The notes under the pieces: model-generated
Seen by the model: the letters and a program-made list of their open reading frames with translations, nothing else
Database searches by the model: none
What the model was told of the DNA's origin: nothing
Shown: positions 10,251-18,954 of the stretch, piece by piece
How the letters are laid out: every line of letters starts with the position of its first letter
Numbering within the stretch: the stretch's first letter is position 1
Translations under genes and position numbers: made by a program
Source: Gordonia jinhuaensis
Lineage (GTDB): Bacteria > Actinomycetota > Actinomycetes > Mycobacteriales > Mycobacteriaceae
Assembly: GCF_014639795.1 (NCBI RefSeq)
Contig: NZ_BMGC01000006.1
Span: 62,001 to 126,000 of the forward strand
DNA length: 64,000 bases
Reading direction: 5' to 3'

Positions 10251-11065
10251 GCCAGCAGCCGGATTCCTGCGACCAGATCGAGCGCACGAGCCATGTCGGC
10301 CTCGGCGTCGATGTACGCCGCGACACGGACGTGGCCTGATCGGCCGACGACGATCGCATGCAGCGCCGGACAACGCGCGTCGGAATCCGCCTCGTGCAGC
10401 CGATACGAGACGTATTCGAGACCTCCGTCACGCCAACGCTTTTCGTCATAGCGGTCGGGTGAGCTCTGTGCCATGAGGGCATCGCAGCGCTGGTCCACAC
10501 CGGCGGGGGCGACCGATCCGACTGCCATGAGCCACAGACTCAGCCCCGGTGACCACAACTGCACGGTGTCATCTTCCCGGCGGATGAAGGTGATGTTCTC
10601 GGTGGTGATGACCCAGCCGTCGGCAAACCGGAGGTCACCCGACACCGGGACGCATGCGGGGTCCGCGGGCGGCTCGTCGGACAGGGGTAGGAACCCCGAC
10701 CCGTGACGAATCCAGCCGGTACCCACCGGGGCAGCCAGATAGGGCAGTATCGCGCGGTCATAGTTGGCGACGGTGTTGCACGAGACGAGGCTGGTGTTGC
10801 CGGGGTCGTCGACGTAGTCCTGCGTTTCATCACCGGCGAGAAATGACCAGCCGTCGACGTCTCGGGACATGTATCCCACCGGTGCGCCGTCGACGGTGAT
10901 CCGGTCGGACACATAGCAGGCGACGTTCGGGGCGAGTCCGGCGACGATGTCCTCGCCGCGCAGTCGGTACCGCTTCTGGATCGGCCGATTCTGGGTCGGC
11001 CCCGAATTCTCGGTTGGCCGCGAATTCTGTGTCGGCCGCGAGCGGCCAGACCTGCGTCCCCACAT
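10247..11065 (-). CDS. DUF2185-containing protein with repetitive N-terminus
   Basis: A 272-aa cytosolic protein. Residues about 48-120 (ACYVSDRI, VGYMSRDVDGWSFLAGDE, NTSLVSCNTVANYD) resemble DUF2185, a domain shared with immunity-protein-like families. The C-terminal half (VLWLMAVG..., CPALHAIVVG) is unassigned. Residues 11-28 are a degenerate six-residue repeat (PTQNSR / PTENSG / PTQNRP) encoded by an 18-bp DNA repeat, suggesting that part is dispensable or that the true start lies downstream. It stands alone between ahpCD and the aminotransferase. No toxin partner is visible, so immunity is only a family hint. Confidence 0.65.
   Translation of the reverse strand: MWGRRSGRSRPTQNSRPTENSGPTQNRPIQKRYRLRGEDIVAGLAPNVACYVSDRITVDGAPVGYMSRDVDGWSFLAGDETQDYVDDPGNTSLVSCNTVANYDRAILPYLAAPVGTGWIRHGSGFLPLSDEPPADPACVPVSGDLRFADGWVITTENITFIRREDDTVQLWSPGLSLWLMAVGSVAPAGVDQRCDALMAQSSPDRYDEKRWRDGGLEYVSYRLHEADSDARCPALHAIVVGRSGHVRVAAYIDAEADMARALDLVAGIRLLA
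10973..11040. repeat. 18-bp in-frame coding repeat, about 3.5 copies
   Basis: ATTCT cores recur at 10988, 11006 and 11024 with a partial copy at 10974, embedded in units like CGAATTCTCGGTTGGCCG. The 18-bp period preserves reading frame and makes the Pro/Thr/Asn hexapeptides at the start of the DUF2185 protein. Confidence 0.85.
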
Positions 11066-11132
11066 CTGTGACGAATCCTCCGGATCTGGTGTGACACACC
11101 GGGAGTCGCCGGCGGGCCGAACCCGCGGCGGA

Positions 11133-12386
11133 CTAGTCCAGCGCCCGGCCGATGGCTGCGGCCATCTCCTCGATCTGTTCGGTGGTCATCACGAACGAGG
11201 GTGAGATCTGCAGCGCGCCGGCGCCGGCCGCACGGCCGGACACTCCCTGCTTGCGCAGTGCACCCACCGCGGCCATCGCCGCCGGCGCGTCGGCGAGCTG
11301 TACTGCGGTGACCGCGCCGAGCCCGGTGCGGATCTCGTGGACCGCCGGATGCTCGATGAGCGGCGAGAAGTAGGTCGCTAGATCACGTTCGACCCGTGCA
11401 GCTTCGTCGAGAAGGTTCTCCCGCTCGACGATATCGAGGTTGGCCATCGCGGCGGCCGCCGCACCGGCATGCCCACCGTAGGTGTAGCCGTGCCGCCACC
11501 ACACACCGCCGGAGAAGAACGGTTCGGCGACGGTCGGTGCCACGAACAGCGCACCCATCGGGACGTAGCCGCTGGTGAGCCCCTTGGCGGTGGTCATCAT
11601 GTCCGGCTGCAGGTCAAAGCGCGTCGAGGCGAACCACTCGCCGCCGCCGATACGGCCGAAGCCGGTGACGACCTCGTCGGCCACGAACAACACGTCATTG
11701 TCGCGGCAGATCTGACGCACCTCGGCCAGATACCCCTCCGGCGGGAGGTAGATGCCGCCGGCGCCGATGATCGGCTCGCAGAAGAATGCGGCGATGTTGT
11801 CGGCGCCCACCCGCTCGATGAGACCCAGCAGGCTCTTGGCGTCATCCCAGTCGACCGTGGCCGCATCGGCCATCAGCTCGCCGTAGCCCTCGCGGTTGGG
11901 CGGCAGCCCCGACAGCGCGGTGCCGGCCACGTGCATGCCGTGATAGGCCTTGGTGCGGCCGACGATGATCTTCTTGTCCGGGCGCCCCATCTCATGCCAG
12001 TACCGACGCGCCAGTTTCGCCGCCGAGTCGATCGAGTCGCTGCCACCGGAGGTGAAGAAGATCTTGCTCCCCGGGACAGGTGCGATAGCGGTGAGTCGCT
12101 CGGCCAGCGCGAGCGTCACGTCGGAGGTGAGATCACCGAATCCCGAACAATGCGCCAGCGTCGACAGCTGCCGGGCGACCGCGTCGGCGATCTCGGTGCG
12201 GCCGTGCCCGACGTTGGTGAACCACAGGCCCGCCGTCGAGTCGAGGTAGCGGGTGCCCTCGGCGTCGAAGACGTAGGCACCCTCGCCACGGGCGACCACG
12301 AACGGCGACGCGCTCACGGCGCCCATGTCGGCGAAGCCGTGCCAGAGCGGATAGTCGGGCAGCTGCGGTGAGGTCATGGGAGCCAT
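11133..12386 (-). CDS. class III (omega) aminotransferase, PLP-dependent
   Basis: A 417-aa fold-type I aminotransferase. The PLP-facing acidic motif VADEVVTGFGRIG and the Schiff-base lysine in MTTAKGLTSGYVP are present, with the phosphate-binding TSGGSDSIDSAAKLAR upstream and EPIIGAGGIYLPP in between. This matches the omega-amino-acid/beta-alanine/putrescine--pyruvate group annotated as the 'aspartate aminotransferase family'. The substrate cannot be read from sequence. ATG codons at 12389, 12386 and 12377 are all in frame and none has a clear ribosome site. It is divergent from hrpA and has no obvious pathway partner here. Confidence 0.85.
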   Translation of the reverse strand: MAPMTSPQLPDYPLWHGFADMGAVSASPFVVARGEGAYVFDAEGTRYLDSTAGLWFTNVGHGRTEIADAVARQLSTLAHCSGFGDLTSDVTLALAERLTAIAPVPGSKIFFTSGGSDSIDSAAKLARRYWHEMGRPDKKIIVGRTKAYHGMHVAGTALSGLPPNREGYGELMADAATVDWDDAKSLLGLIERVGADNIAAFFCEPIIGAGGIYLPPEGYLAEVRQICRDNDVLFVADEVVTGFGRIGGGEWFASTRFDLQPDMMTTAKGLTSGYVPMGALFVAPTVAEPFFSGGVWWRHGYTYGGHAGAAAAAMANLDIVERENLLDEAARVERDLATYFSPLIEHPAVHEIRTGLGAVTAVQLADAPAAMAAVGALRKQGVSGRAAGAGALQISPSFVMTTEQIEEMAAAIGRALD

Positions 12387-12440
12387 CATGCCAACCGCAC
12401 GTCGCACGGTCGTCTGCCGCCCCATACCCTGGAAACCATC

Positions 12441-15400
12441 ATGGCCTCTCGTTCCCAGGCGTCGCCGCGCCGCACACCGCCGCACACCGACCGCCCGAAG
12501 GCCGACCTGTCCGAACTCACCCTCGTCGACGAGCATCGCCTCTCCCGGCGCCGGGTGCGCAGCGACGCCGACGCGCAGCGTTTCGACCGCGACCTCGACC
12601 GGGCGCGCTCGCGGATCGCAGCACGCCGCGCGAACGTCCCGGTGATCTCCTTCCCCGACGATCTGCCGGTGTCTGCCGCCCGCGACGAGATCGCGGCCGC
12701 ATTCGCAGAACACCAGGTGATCGTCGTCGCCGGCGAGACGGGCTCCGGTAAGACCACCCAGCTACCCAAGATCTGTCTGCAGGCCGGACGCGGTGTCCGC
12801 GGGATGATCGGGCACACCCAGCCCAGGCGTATCGCGGCGCGCTCGGTGGCCGAGCGAATCGCCGACGAGACCGGCACCGAGGTCGGCGACGCGGTGGGCT
12901 TCTCGGTGCGGTTCACCGACCGCGTCGGCGAGAACACGCTGGTCAAGGTGATGACCGACGGCATACTGCTGCGCGAACTCGGACGCGACTCGATGCTGCG
13001 CGCCTATGACACCCTCATCATCGACGAAGCGCATGAGCGCAGCCTCAACATCGACTACATCCTGGGCTATCTCAAACGGCTGCTTCCCCGGCGGCCGGAT
13101 CTCAAGGTCATCATCACCTCGGCGACGATCGACCCCCAGCGATTCGCCGAGCACTTCTCCACCGACGACGACACCGTGCCGGTGCTCACCGTGTCCGGAC
13201 GCACCTATCCGGTGGAGGTCCGCTACCGCCCGCTGTCGGCCGACGACATCGACGACGGCCGGGCCGCCGACGGCACCGACAGCGATATCGACGACACGGG
13301 CAGCGACGACACGGGCAGCGACGACCACGCCGACCTGGACCAGATCGCCGGGATCGACGCGGCGATCGACGAGTTGTGGTCGCATGCGCGCGGCGACATT
13401 CTCGTGTTCCTGCCCACCGAGCGTGACATCCGCGAGACAGCGGACGCGCTGCGCCACCGAGTGACCAAGGGTGCGCAGGTGGTCCCGCTGTTCGCACGAC
13501 TGTCGGCGGCCGAGCAGCACAAGATCTTCACCCCCTCGGACGGTCGGCGCATCGTGTTGTCGACGAACCTCGCCGAGACCTCGCTGACCGTGCCGGGCAT
13601 CCGCTACGTGATCGACACCGGCACCGCACGCATCTCCCGGTACTCCACCCGCACGAAGGTGCAGCGCCTGCCCATCGAGCCCATCTCCCAGGCCAGCGCA
13701 CGCCAGCGAGCCGGCCGCTGCGGGCGCGTGGCCGAGGGCATCTGCATCCGGCTGTACTCCGAGCGGGACTTCGAAGCCCGGCCCGCGTTCACCGATCCCG
13801 AGATCCTGCGCACCAATCTCGCCGCGGTGATCCTGTCGATGACCGCGCTGCACCTCGGTGACATCGAGGAGTTTCCTTTCCTCCAACCCCCCGAGCACCG
13901 GTCGGTGCGCGACGGTGTGGCGCTGCTGACCGAGTTGGGGGCCTGGGAAGACCCGAATGCCGACACCCGAACCCTCAGTGCGGTCGGACGCGAACTCGCC
14001 CAGATCCCGGTCGACCCTCGGCTGGGCCGCATGCTGATCGAGTCGCGGGCCAACGGATGCCTCGACGAGATGCTCGTGATCGCCGCTGCGATGTCACTGC
14101 CCGACGTCCGCGAACGCCCCGCCGACCATCGCGAGGCCGCCGACACCGCACACCGGCGCTTCGTGGCGCCGGGGTCGGAGTTCCTGACCTATCTCGTCCT
14201 GTGGGACTACCTCGAACGGATGCGCACCGGACTGTCCGGGTCAGCGTTCCGTCGGCGATGTGAACGAGAGTTCCTGCACTGGTTGCGTATCCGCGAATGG
14301 CGCGACCTGCACCGCCAGCTGACCGAGATCGTGGTCGAACTGGGCTGGAGCCCCACCGCGGTGCCGTCCCGCCGGGATCAGCGATCGCGCCGATCGCAGA
14401 CGCACCCGGGGCAGCCGCGCGGTGGTGCGGGCTCGTCGCCGGAGCCATCCGCACAGGAGCCGATCGAACCCCGACCCGTCTACGAGAAACTCGACGCCGC
14501 GGGGATCCACCGCGCGATCCTGTCAGGATTGCTCAGCCAGATCGGCGTGCGCGAAGGCGACACCCGCGAGTTCCTGGGAGCCCGCGGTACCCACTTCGCG
14601 ATCTTCCCCGGCTCGTCGCTGGCCAAGAAGCCGCCACGCTTCGTGATGGCCGGCGAGGTGGTGGAGACCTCGCGTCTCTGGGCCCGCACCGCCGCGGCGA
14701 TCGAACCCGAATGGGCCGAGCAACTCGCGCCGAACCTGGTCAAACGCACCTACTCCGAACCGCACTGGTCTGCCAAACGCGGATCGGCGGTGGCCTACGA
14801 GCGGGTCACGCTGTTCGGAGTGCCGCTGGTGACCCGGCGGCCGGTCAACTTCGGCCGCATCGACCCCGAGCAGTCCCGCGAACTGTTCATCAGGCACGCA
14901 CTGGTCGACGGCGAATGGCGCACGCACCACGCGTTTTTCGAGCACAATCGCGCACTGCTCGACGACGCCGGCGAGATGGAGGACCGCGCCCGCCGGCGCG
15001 ACATCGTCATCGACGCCGACGCCCTGTACGACTTCTACGATCGCCGGATCCCCGCAGATGTGGTCTCCACACGACATTTCGACAACTGGTGGAAGAAGGC
15101 GCGCTCGAGCGATCCGACGCTGCTGGATCTGAGTCCCGCAGCCGTCGCAGGAAGCGGGCTGTCCCCCAACGATTTCCCGACCGCCTGGCAGCAGGGCGAC
15201 CTTCGCTTCGATCTGCACTACCGTTTCGAACCGGGCACCGTCGACGACGGGGTGACCGTGCGGATCCCCGCACCGCTCGCGCCGCGCGTGCGCAACTCCG
15301 GCTTCGACTGGCTGGTACCGGGGTTTCGCCACGAGCTGGTGGTCGCGCTGATCCGCACACTCCCCAAACAACTTCGTCGCCACGTGGTGCCCGCGCCCGA

Positions 15401-16511
15401 CATCGCCGACACGGTGCTGGCACGACTCACGCCGCGCCGCGAACCGCTGCTGGCCGGCCTCGCGCGTGAGATCACCGCGCTCGTGGGCACCGCCATCCGC
15501 CCCGAGGACTTCGATCCCACCCGTCTGCCGACCCACTTGCAGATGCATTTCGCTCTGGTCGACAAGACCGGTGCGGTGATCGCATCCGCTGACTCCCTCG
15601 CCGATCTGATCTCGACACCGGACGCGACGACACCGGCGATCAGCCGAACGGTCGGTGGGCGCGCGTACACCACCTGGACTACGGACGGCCTCGGGACGCT
15701 CGCCGACTCCACCACCGAAACCGTAGCCGGACAACAGGTCACCAGCTATCCGGGATTAGCGCGCACCGGCGACGCCGTCGCGCGGCACAATTATCCCGAC
15801 CGCCGACGCCGCGACGAGGGGACCCGCGAGGCGATCATCGCCCTCGTCTGTGCGGCGGTACCACCGCCGGGTCGGGCCGCGATCTCCGCACTGCCGACCA
15901 CCGCCCGACTGGCCCTGAGCATGAGCCCGTACACATCCACCGATGCGTTGCTGCGCGACTGCACCCGCTGCGCCGTGGCGGCGACCGTGCCCGCCGATGT
16001 CACCGGCGTTCGCACCGCGGCCGCCTTCGCCCGACTCGTCGAATCGGTGCGACCACACGCCTCGTCGCTGGCGATCACCGTCCTCGACACCGTCACCGAG
16101 GCGCTGGCGCGCGTCGGGCCGGTGCGGGAACGACTCCGTGTCACCCCGGCACCGATTCGCGACGACGTGGCCGAGCAGCTCGACAATCTCGTCTTCGACG
16201 GTTTCGTCTCATCCACCCCGTACGCACACATGCGCGCGCTGCCCCGCTACCTCGACGGAATCATCGAACGCCTCGATCAGCTTCCCGGATCGGCGACCCG
16301 GGATGCGTCGTCGATGGCGGTGATCGATCGGGTGACCGCACGGTGGAACGACCATGTGAACGCGCTGCCCGCCGACCGACGTGACCACGCGAATGACGAG
16401 ATCGGGTGGATGGTGGAGGAATTGCGCGTGGGTCTGTTCGCACAACGGCTCGGCACCGCCTATCCGGTATCGGAGAAGCGGGTGCTGCGCGCAATCAGCG
16501 CGGTACGCTGA
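12441..16511 (+). CDS. hrpA: ATP-dependent RNA helicase HrpA
   Basis: A 1356-aa DEAH-box helicase of the bacterial HrpA type. Walker A is [13 protein letters not shown] (about 99-111), DEAH is IIDEAHERS (about 193), SAT is [12 protein letters not shown] (about 224), then [14 protein letters not shown], a helicase C domain ([23 protein letters not shown]), and a long C-terminal OB/DUF3418 region. Residues about 270-300 are an Asp-rich insert containing a perfect 15-bp duplication (DDTGS twice). It probably remodels structured mRNA. The ATG at 12441 follows the short divergent gap. The 3' end overlaps nrdR tail-to-tail by 17 nt. Confidence 0.95.
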   Translation: MASRSQASPRRTPPHTDRPKADLSELTLVDEHRLSRRRVRSDADAQRFDRDLDRARSRIAARRANVPVISFPDDLPVSAARDEIAAAFAEHQVIVVAGETGSGKTTQLPKICLQAGRGVRGMIGHTQPRRIAARSVAERIADETGTEVGDAVGFSVRFTDRVGENTLVKVMTDGILLRELGRDSMLRAYDTLIIDEAHERSLNIDYILGYLKRLLPRRPDLKVIITSATIDPQRFAEHFSTDDDTVPVLTVSGRTYPVEVRYRPLSADDIDDGRAADGTDSDIDDTGSDDTGSDDHADLDQIAGIDAAIDELWSHARGDILVFLPTERDIRETADALRHRVTKGAQVVPLFARLSAAEQHKIFTPSDGRRIVLSTNLAETSLTVPGIRYVIDTGTARISRYSTRTKVQRLPIEPISQASARQRAGRCGRVAEGICIRLYSERDFEARPAFTDPEILRTNLAAVILSMTALHLGDIEEFPFLQPPEHRSVRDGVALLTELGAWEDPNADTRTLSAVGRELAQIPVDPRLGRMLIESRANGCLDEMLVIAAAMSLPDVRERPADHREAADTAHRRFVAPGSEFLTYLVLWDYLERMRTGLSGSAFRRRCEREFLHWLRIREWRDLHRQLTEIVVELGWSPTAVPSRRDQRSRRSQTHPGQPRGGAGSSPEPSAQEPIEPRPVYEKLDAAGIHRAILSGLLSQIGVREGDTREFLGARGTHFAIFPGSSLAKKPPRFVMAGEVVETSRLWARTAAAIEPEWAEQLAPNLVKRTYSEPHWSAKRGSAVAYERVTLFGVPLVTRRPVNFGRIDPEQSRELFIRHALVDGEWRTHHAFFEHNRALLDDAGEMEDRARRRDIVIDADALYDFYDRRIPADVVSTRHFDNWWKKARSSDPTLLDLSPAAVAGSGLSPNDFPTAWQQGDLRFDLHYRFEPGTVDDGVTVRIPAPLAPRVRNSGFDWLVPGFRHELVVALIRTLPKQLRRHVVPAPDIADTVLARLTPRREPLLAGLAREITALVGTAIRPEDFDPTRLPTHLQMHFALVDKTGAVIASADSLADLISTPDATTPAISRTVGGRAYTTWTTDGLGTLADSTTETVAGQQVTSYPGLARTGDAVARHNYPDRRRRDEGTREAIIALVCAAVPPPGRAAISALPTTARLALSMSPYTSTDALLRDCTRCAVAATVPADVTGVRTAAAFARLVESVRPHASSLAITVLDTVTEALARVGPVRERLRVTPAPIRDDVAEQLDNLVFDGFVSSTPYAHMRALPRYLDGIIERLDQLPGSATRDASSMAVIDRVTARWNDHVNALPADRRDHANDEIGWMVEELRVGLFAQRLGTAYPVSEKRVLRAISAVR
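13290..13319. repeat. perfect 2 x 15-bp in-frame repeat in hrpA
   Basis: GACGACACGGGCAGC occurs twice back to back, coding [10 protein letters not shown] in an acidic loop of HrpA. The 15-bp period preserves the frame. Confidence 0.9.
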
Positions 16512-17067
16512 CTTCCTCAGAATCTGCTGCCGCGTCGGCACGTTCGGCGTCGACACTTTCGGCCTTGTCAGCAGCTGACGCATCGACCCCGGTGGACGTA
16601 CGACCGTCCGTGGCGTCCTGAGCAGGCCGAGTGCGCAGATCGTCGATCTCGCGCTGGAAGTCGTCGACCGATTCGAACGAGCGGTACACCGACGCAAAGC
16701 GCAGATAAGCCACCTCGTCGAGTTCGCGCAGCGGCCCGAGGATCGCCAGGCCCACTTCATTACTGGGGACCTCCGCCGAACCGGAACCGCGGACAGTGTC
16801 CTCCACCTGGGCGGCGAGCTTTTGCAGACGATCCTCGTCGACGTCGCGCCCCTGGCACGCCCGCCGCACACCCCGCATGACCTTCTCGCGACTGAACGGC
16901 TCGCTGACACCGTTGCGTTTGACCACCGCAAGGACGGCACTTTCCACCGTCGTGAAGCGGCGGCCGCACTCCGGGCACGAGCGACGCCGGCGGATCGCCT
17001 GCCCCTCGTCGGCGACGCGCGAGTCGACGACCCGCGTGTCCTCGTGTTTACAGAAGGGGCAGTGCAT
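16495..17067 (-). CDS. nrdR: transcriptional repressor NrdR
   Basis: A 190-aa NrdR. The zinc ribbon is C3-C6 / C31-C34 ([18 protein letters not shown]), followed by the ATP-cone domain ([16 protein letters not shown], then [30 protein letters not shown] split over about 105-130). It senses dATP/ATP and represses ribonucleotide reductase genes, none of which lie in this window. The last 35-40 residues form an Asp/Ala-rich tail beyond the family's core. The ATG at 17067 gives the invariant MxCPFC start. Its end overlaps hrpA by 17 nt, and it lies downstream of the LysM gene on the same strand, as in mycobacteria. Confidence 0.97.
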   Translation of the reverse strand: MHCPFCKHEDTRVVDSRVADEGQAIRRRRSCPECGRRFTTVESAVLAVVKRNGVSEPFSREKVMRGVRRACQGRDVDEDRLQKLAAQVEDTVRGSGSAEVPSNEVGLAILGPLRELDEVAYLRFASVYRSFESVDDFQREIDDLRTRPAQDATDGRTSTGVDASAADKAESVDAERADAAADSEEVSVPR

Positions 17068-17212
17068 CGGTGTGTCCTTGTGCCGGTTGCGTGGGCACCC
17101 CCGCTCGTCACCGGCAGGAGCACGGTGCGCCGTATCGGCGCCACCCAGTACCTCCGACAATACCGCCACAGCCGACACCGACCTGCGCCCTCGCACACCC
17201 GTCACCGACGTG

Positions 17213-17785
17213 TCAGCCGTGGTAGACGGGAACGAGCAGCGCCACCGACGCCGGGGCCACCTGCACACCGTCAAGATGGTTGAGACGACGGATGACCGCG
17301 ACCGAGTCGGACACACGCTCGGCCGGTGCCGTCCGCGCGGCGAGATCGTGCAGCGATTCGCCGGCCGCGGCCGACACCACCGCCGTGCCGACCTGCGCCG
17401 GCGGCTCATGCGACTGCTCGAGTGCACTGCCGACGACGGCGAAGACGGCCACCAGCACCGCGAGCAGCACACCGGCTCCAATGCCGGCCCACCAACTCCT
17501 CGACCCCCATCGAGTGCCCGGCCGCAGCGAGGACGCGGCGCGGGTCCGTAGGGCGTCTGAACCCGCCATCCCGTCACATACGGTGGCCGAACGCGTCGCG
17601 ACGTGGGCGCGACGATCGGTCGGGCGCGTCCGCGAGCCCGGGGTCCGACGGCGTTCGGGAACAGTCGGTGCGGCCGCGGTGCGCGTTCGAACACTGCCGG
17701 CCGACGATGCGGACCGTGCGGGCGCGAACAGCTCACTGAGAACAGGATCCATCGCGGGGGCCGGATCGAGAAGTGCACGTGTCAT
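17213..17785 (-). CDS. LysM-type SOS-associated membrane protein (Rv2719c/ChiZ-like)
   Basis: A 190-aa protein with a cytoplasmic Pro/Arg-rich N-terminus, one transmembrane helix ([21 protein letters not shown], about residues 105-125) and a C-terminal exported LysM-like domain ([15 protein letters not shown] ... [10 protein letters not shown] ... LLVPVYHG). Position and architecture match Rv2719c of M. tuberculosis, a DNA-damage-induced protein reported to slow division. ATG 17785 is chosen because GGAGGAA lies seven bases upstream. It is divergent from lexA across two LexA boxes, so it should be part of the SOS regulon. Confidence 0.88.
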   Translation of the reverse strand: MTRALLDPAPAMDPVLSELFAPARSASSAGSVRTRTAAAPTVPERRRTPGSRTRPTDRRAHVATRSATVCDGMAGSDALRTRAASSLRPGTRWGSRSWWAGIGAGVLLAVLVAVFAVVGSALEQSHEPPAQVGTAVVSAAAGESLHDLAARTAPAERVSDSVAVIRRLNHLDGVQVAPASVALLVPVYHG

Positions 17786-17893
17786 GGGATTCTTCCTCCG
17801 GAGTCGCATCCTGGCCCCACCGGGGAGGATGTCTGTGGCGTCGGTGTCCACCCTTCGAACACGAGACCCCGACAGGGTCGCTCAGGCGTTCGA

Positions 17894-17909
17894 TGGAATG
17901 TACGTTCGA
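17894..17909. promoter_or_regulatory. LexA/SOS box 1
   Basis: TGGAATGTACGTTCGA matches the actinobacterial LexA consensus TCGAAC-N4-GTTCGA at 10 of 12 fixed positions. It lies nearer the LysM gene in the divergent region; in M. tuberculosis the equivalent region also holds two sites. Confidence 0.8.
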
Positions 17910-17986
17910 TTACTATCACCCGGCTCCGACAAAGACGCAACCCCGAACTTCGGCCGACACGCAGAGAACGCGCATTCGACACACTC

Positions 17987-18002
17987 TCGAACAGGTGTTT
18001 GA
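17987..18002. promoter_or_regulatory. LexA/SOS box 2
   Basis: TCGAACAGGTGTTTGA matches the LexA consensus at 11 of 12 fixed positions. Its central AGGT is identical to that of the recA box. It is 237 bases before the lexA ATG, with a tandem repeat in between. Confidence 0.9.
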
Positions 18003-18113
18003 TACGCTGACGGCGTCGTCGGAGTGTTCGGCGCGCCCCGGACAACGTGGCCGGCCGCACACCGGCCCGACGTCGAGCGTCCCGCCGAACACCCGCTATC
18101 TCGTCATCGACCG

Positions 18114-18189
18114 CGTCACCCGAGAACCAGCGTCACCAGAACACCCAGCGTCACCCGAGAACCCGCGTCACAAAAGAACCAGCGTCACC
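18114..18189. repeat. five-copy 17/18-bp repeat in the lexA leader
   Basis: CGTCAC cores start at 18114, 18131, 18149, 18166 and 18183 (spacings 17, 18, 17, 17), separated by Arg/Pro-like CCGAGAACCAG-type filler. The array lies between the SOS box and the lexA ribosome site, so it is probably transcribed as 5' UTR. Confidence 0.9.
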
Positions 18190-18238
18190 GGATCCACGCC
18201 GCACCGGCATCTGCGGCAACCGCACCGAGGAGGCACAC

Positions 18239-18907
18239 ATGGCCGACCAGTCCACCACCGACGATTCCGCGGAAGCGAGTCTGACCCCCAGACAGCGGGC
18301 GGTACTCGACGTCATCCGCGATTCGGTGCGCGACCGGGGGTACCCGCCGAGCATCCGCGAGATCGGCGATGCGGTGGGATTGCAATCGACGTCGTCGGTG
18401 GCACATCAACTGCGCACCCTGGAGCGCAAGGGATTCCTCAAGCGCGACCACAATCGTCCCCGCGCGGTGAACGTGGCCGGGGAGTCGCCTCAGCAGGATT
18501 CAGCAGCGCTGGTCGCCGCGGGTGAGCTGCCCACACCGACCTTCGTGCCCGTCCTGGGCCGTATCGCGGCCGGGGGCCCGATCCTGGCCGAACAGGCCGT
18601 CGAAGACGTCTTCCCGCTCCCCCGTGAACTGGTCGGCGAGGGCTCGCTGTTCCTGCTGAAAGTGGTCGGCGAGTCGATGATCGACGCGGCGATCTGCGAC
18701 GGCGACTGGGTGGTGGTGCGGCAGCAGAACGTGGCCGACAACGGCGACATCGTCGCCGCCATGATCGACGGCGAGGCCACCGTGAAGACCTTCCACCGCT
18801 CCAAGGGTCACGTCTGGCTGATGCCGCACAACCCTCTCTTCGAGCCGATCCCCGGTGATGACGCCGCCATTCTCGGCAAGGTCGTCACCGTCATGCGCCG
18901 CGTCTGA
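18239..18907 (+). CDS. lexA: SOS repressor LexA
   Basis: A 222-aa LexA. The winged HTH is in residues 15-75 ([20 protein letters not shown]), the self-cleavage bond is A111-G112 (GRIAAGGP), the catalytic Ser is S146 (VVGESMIDA) and the Lys is K183 (EATVKTF). It represses DNA-repair genes and is cleaved when RecA is activated. GAGGAGG lies six bases before the ATG at 18239, which rules out the longer frame from 18047 that reads through the leader repeats. Two LexA boxes upstream indicate autoregulation. Confidence 0.98.
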   Translation: MADQSTTDDSAEASLTPRQRAVLDVIRDSVRDRGYPPSIREIGDAVGLQSTSSVAHQLRTLERKGFLKRDHNRPRAVNVAGESPQQDSAALVAAGELPTPTFVPVLGRIAAGGPILAEQAVEDVFPLPRELVGEGSLFLLKVVGESMIDAAICDGDWVVVRQQNVADNGDIVAAMIDGEATVKTFHRSKGHVWLMPHNPLFEPIPGDDAAILGKVVTVMRRV

Positions 18908-18954
18908 TCCATCCGCCGCGTCTGATTTATCCGCCGCGTCTGAATTATCCGCCG
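18901..18954. repeat. 3 x 18-bp repeat filling the lexA-ptsI gap
   Basis: CGTCTGATCCATCCGCCG, CGTCTGATTTATCCGCCG and CGTCTGAATTATCCGCCG run end to end. The first contains the lexA TGA (18905-18907), the next two repeat the TGA in the same frame, and the array ends exactly where the ptsI stop codon begins (18955). Confidence 0.95.

Noticed and set aside
16495-17778. nrdR frame extended to 427 codons
   Set aside because: The NrdR zinc ribbon must begin at the N-terminus (ATG 17067); the rest is antisense-like Arg/Pro-rich sequence.
18114-18189. Repeat array as a CRISPR
   Set aside because: The period is only 17-18 bp, there are no unique spacers of normal size, the copies are degenerate and no cas genes are present. 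The same holds for the other arrays.
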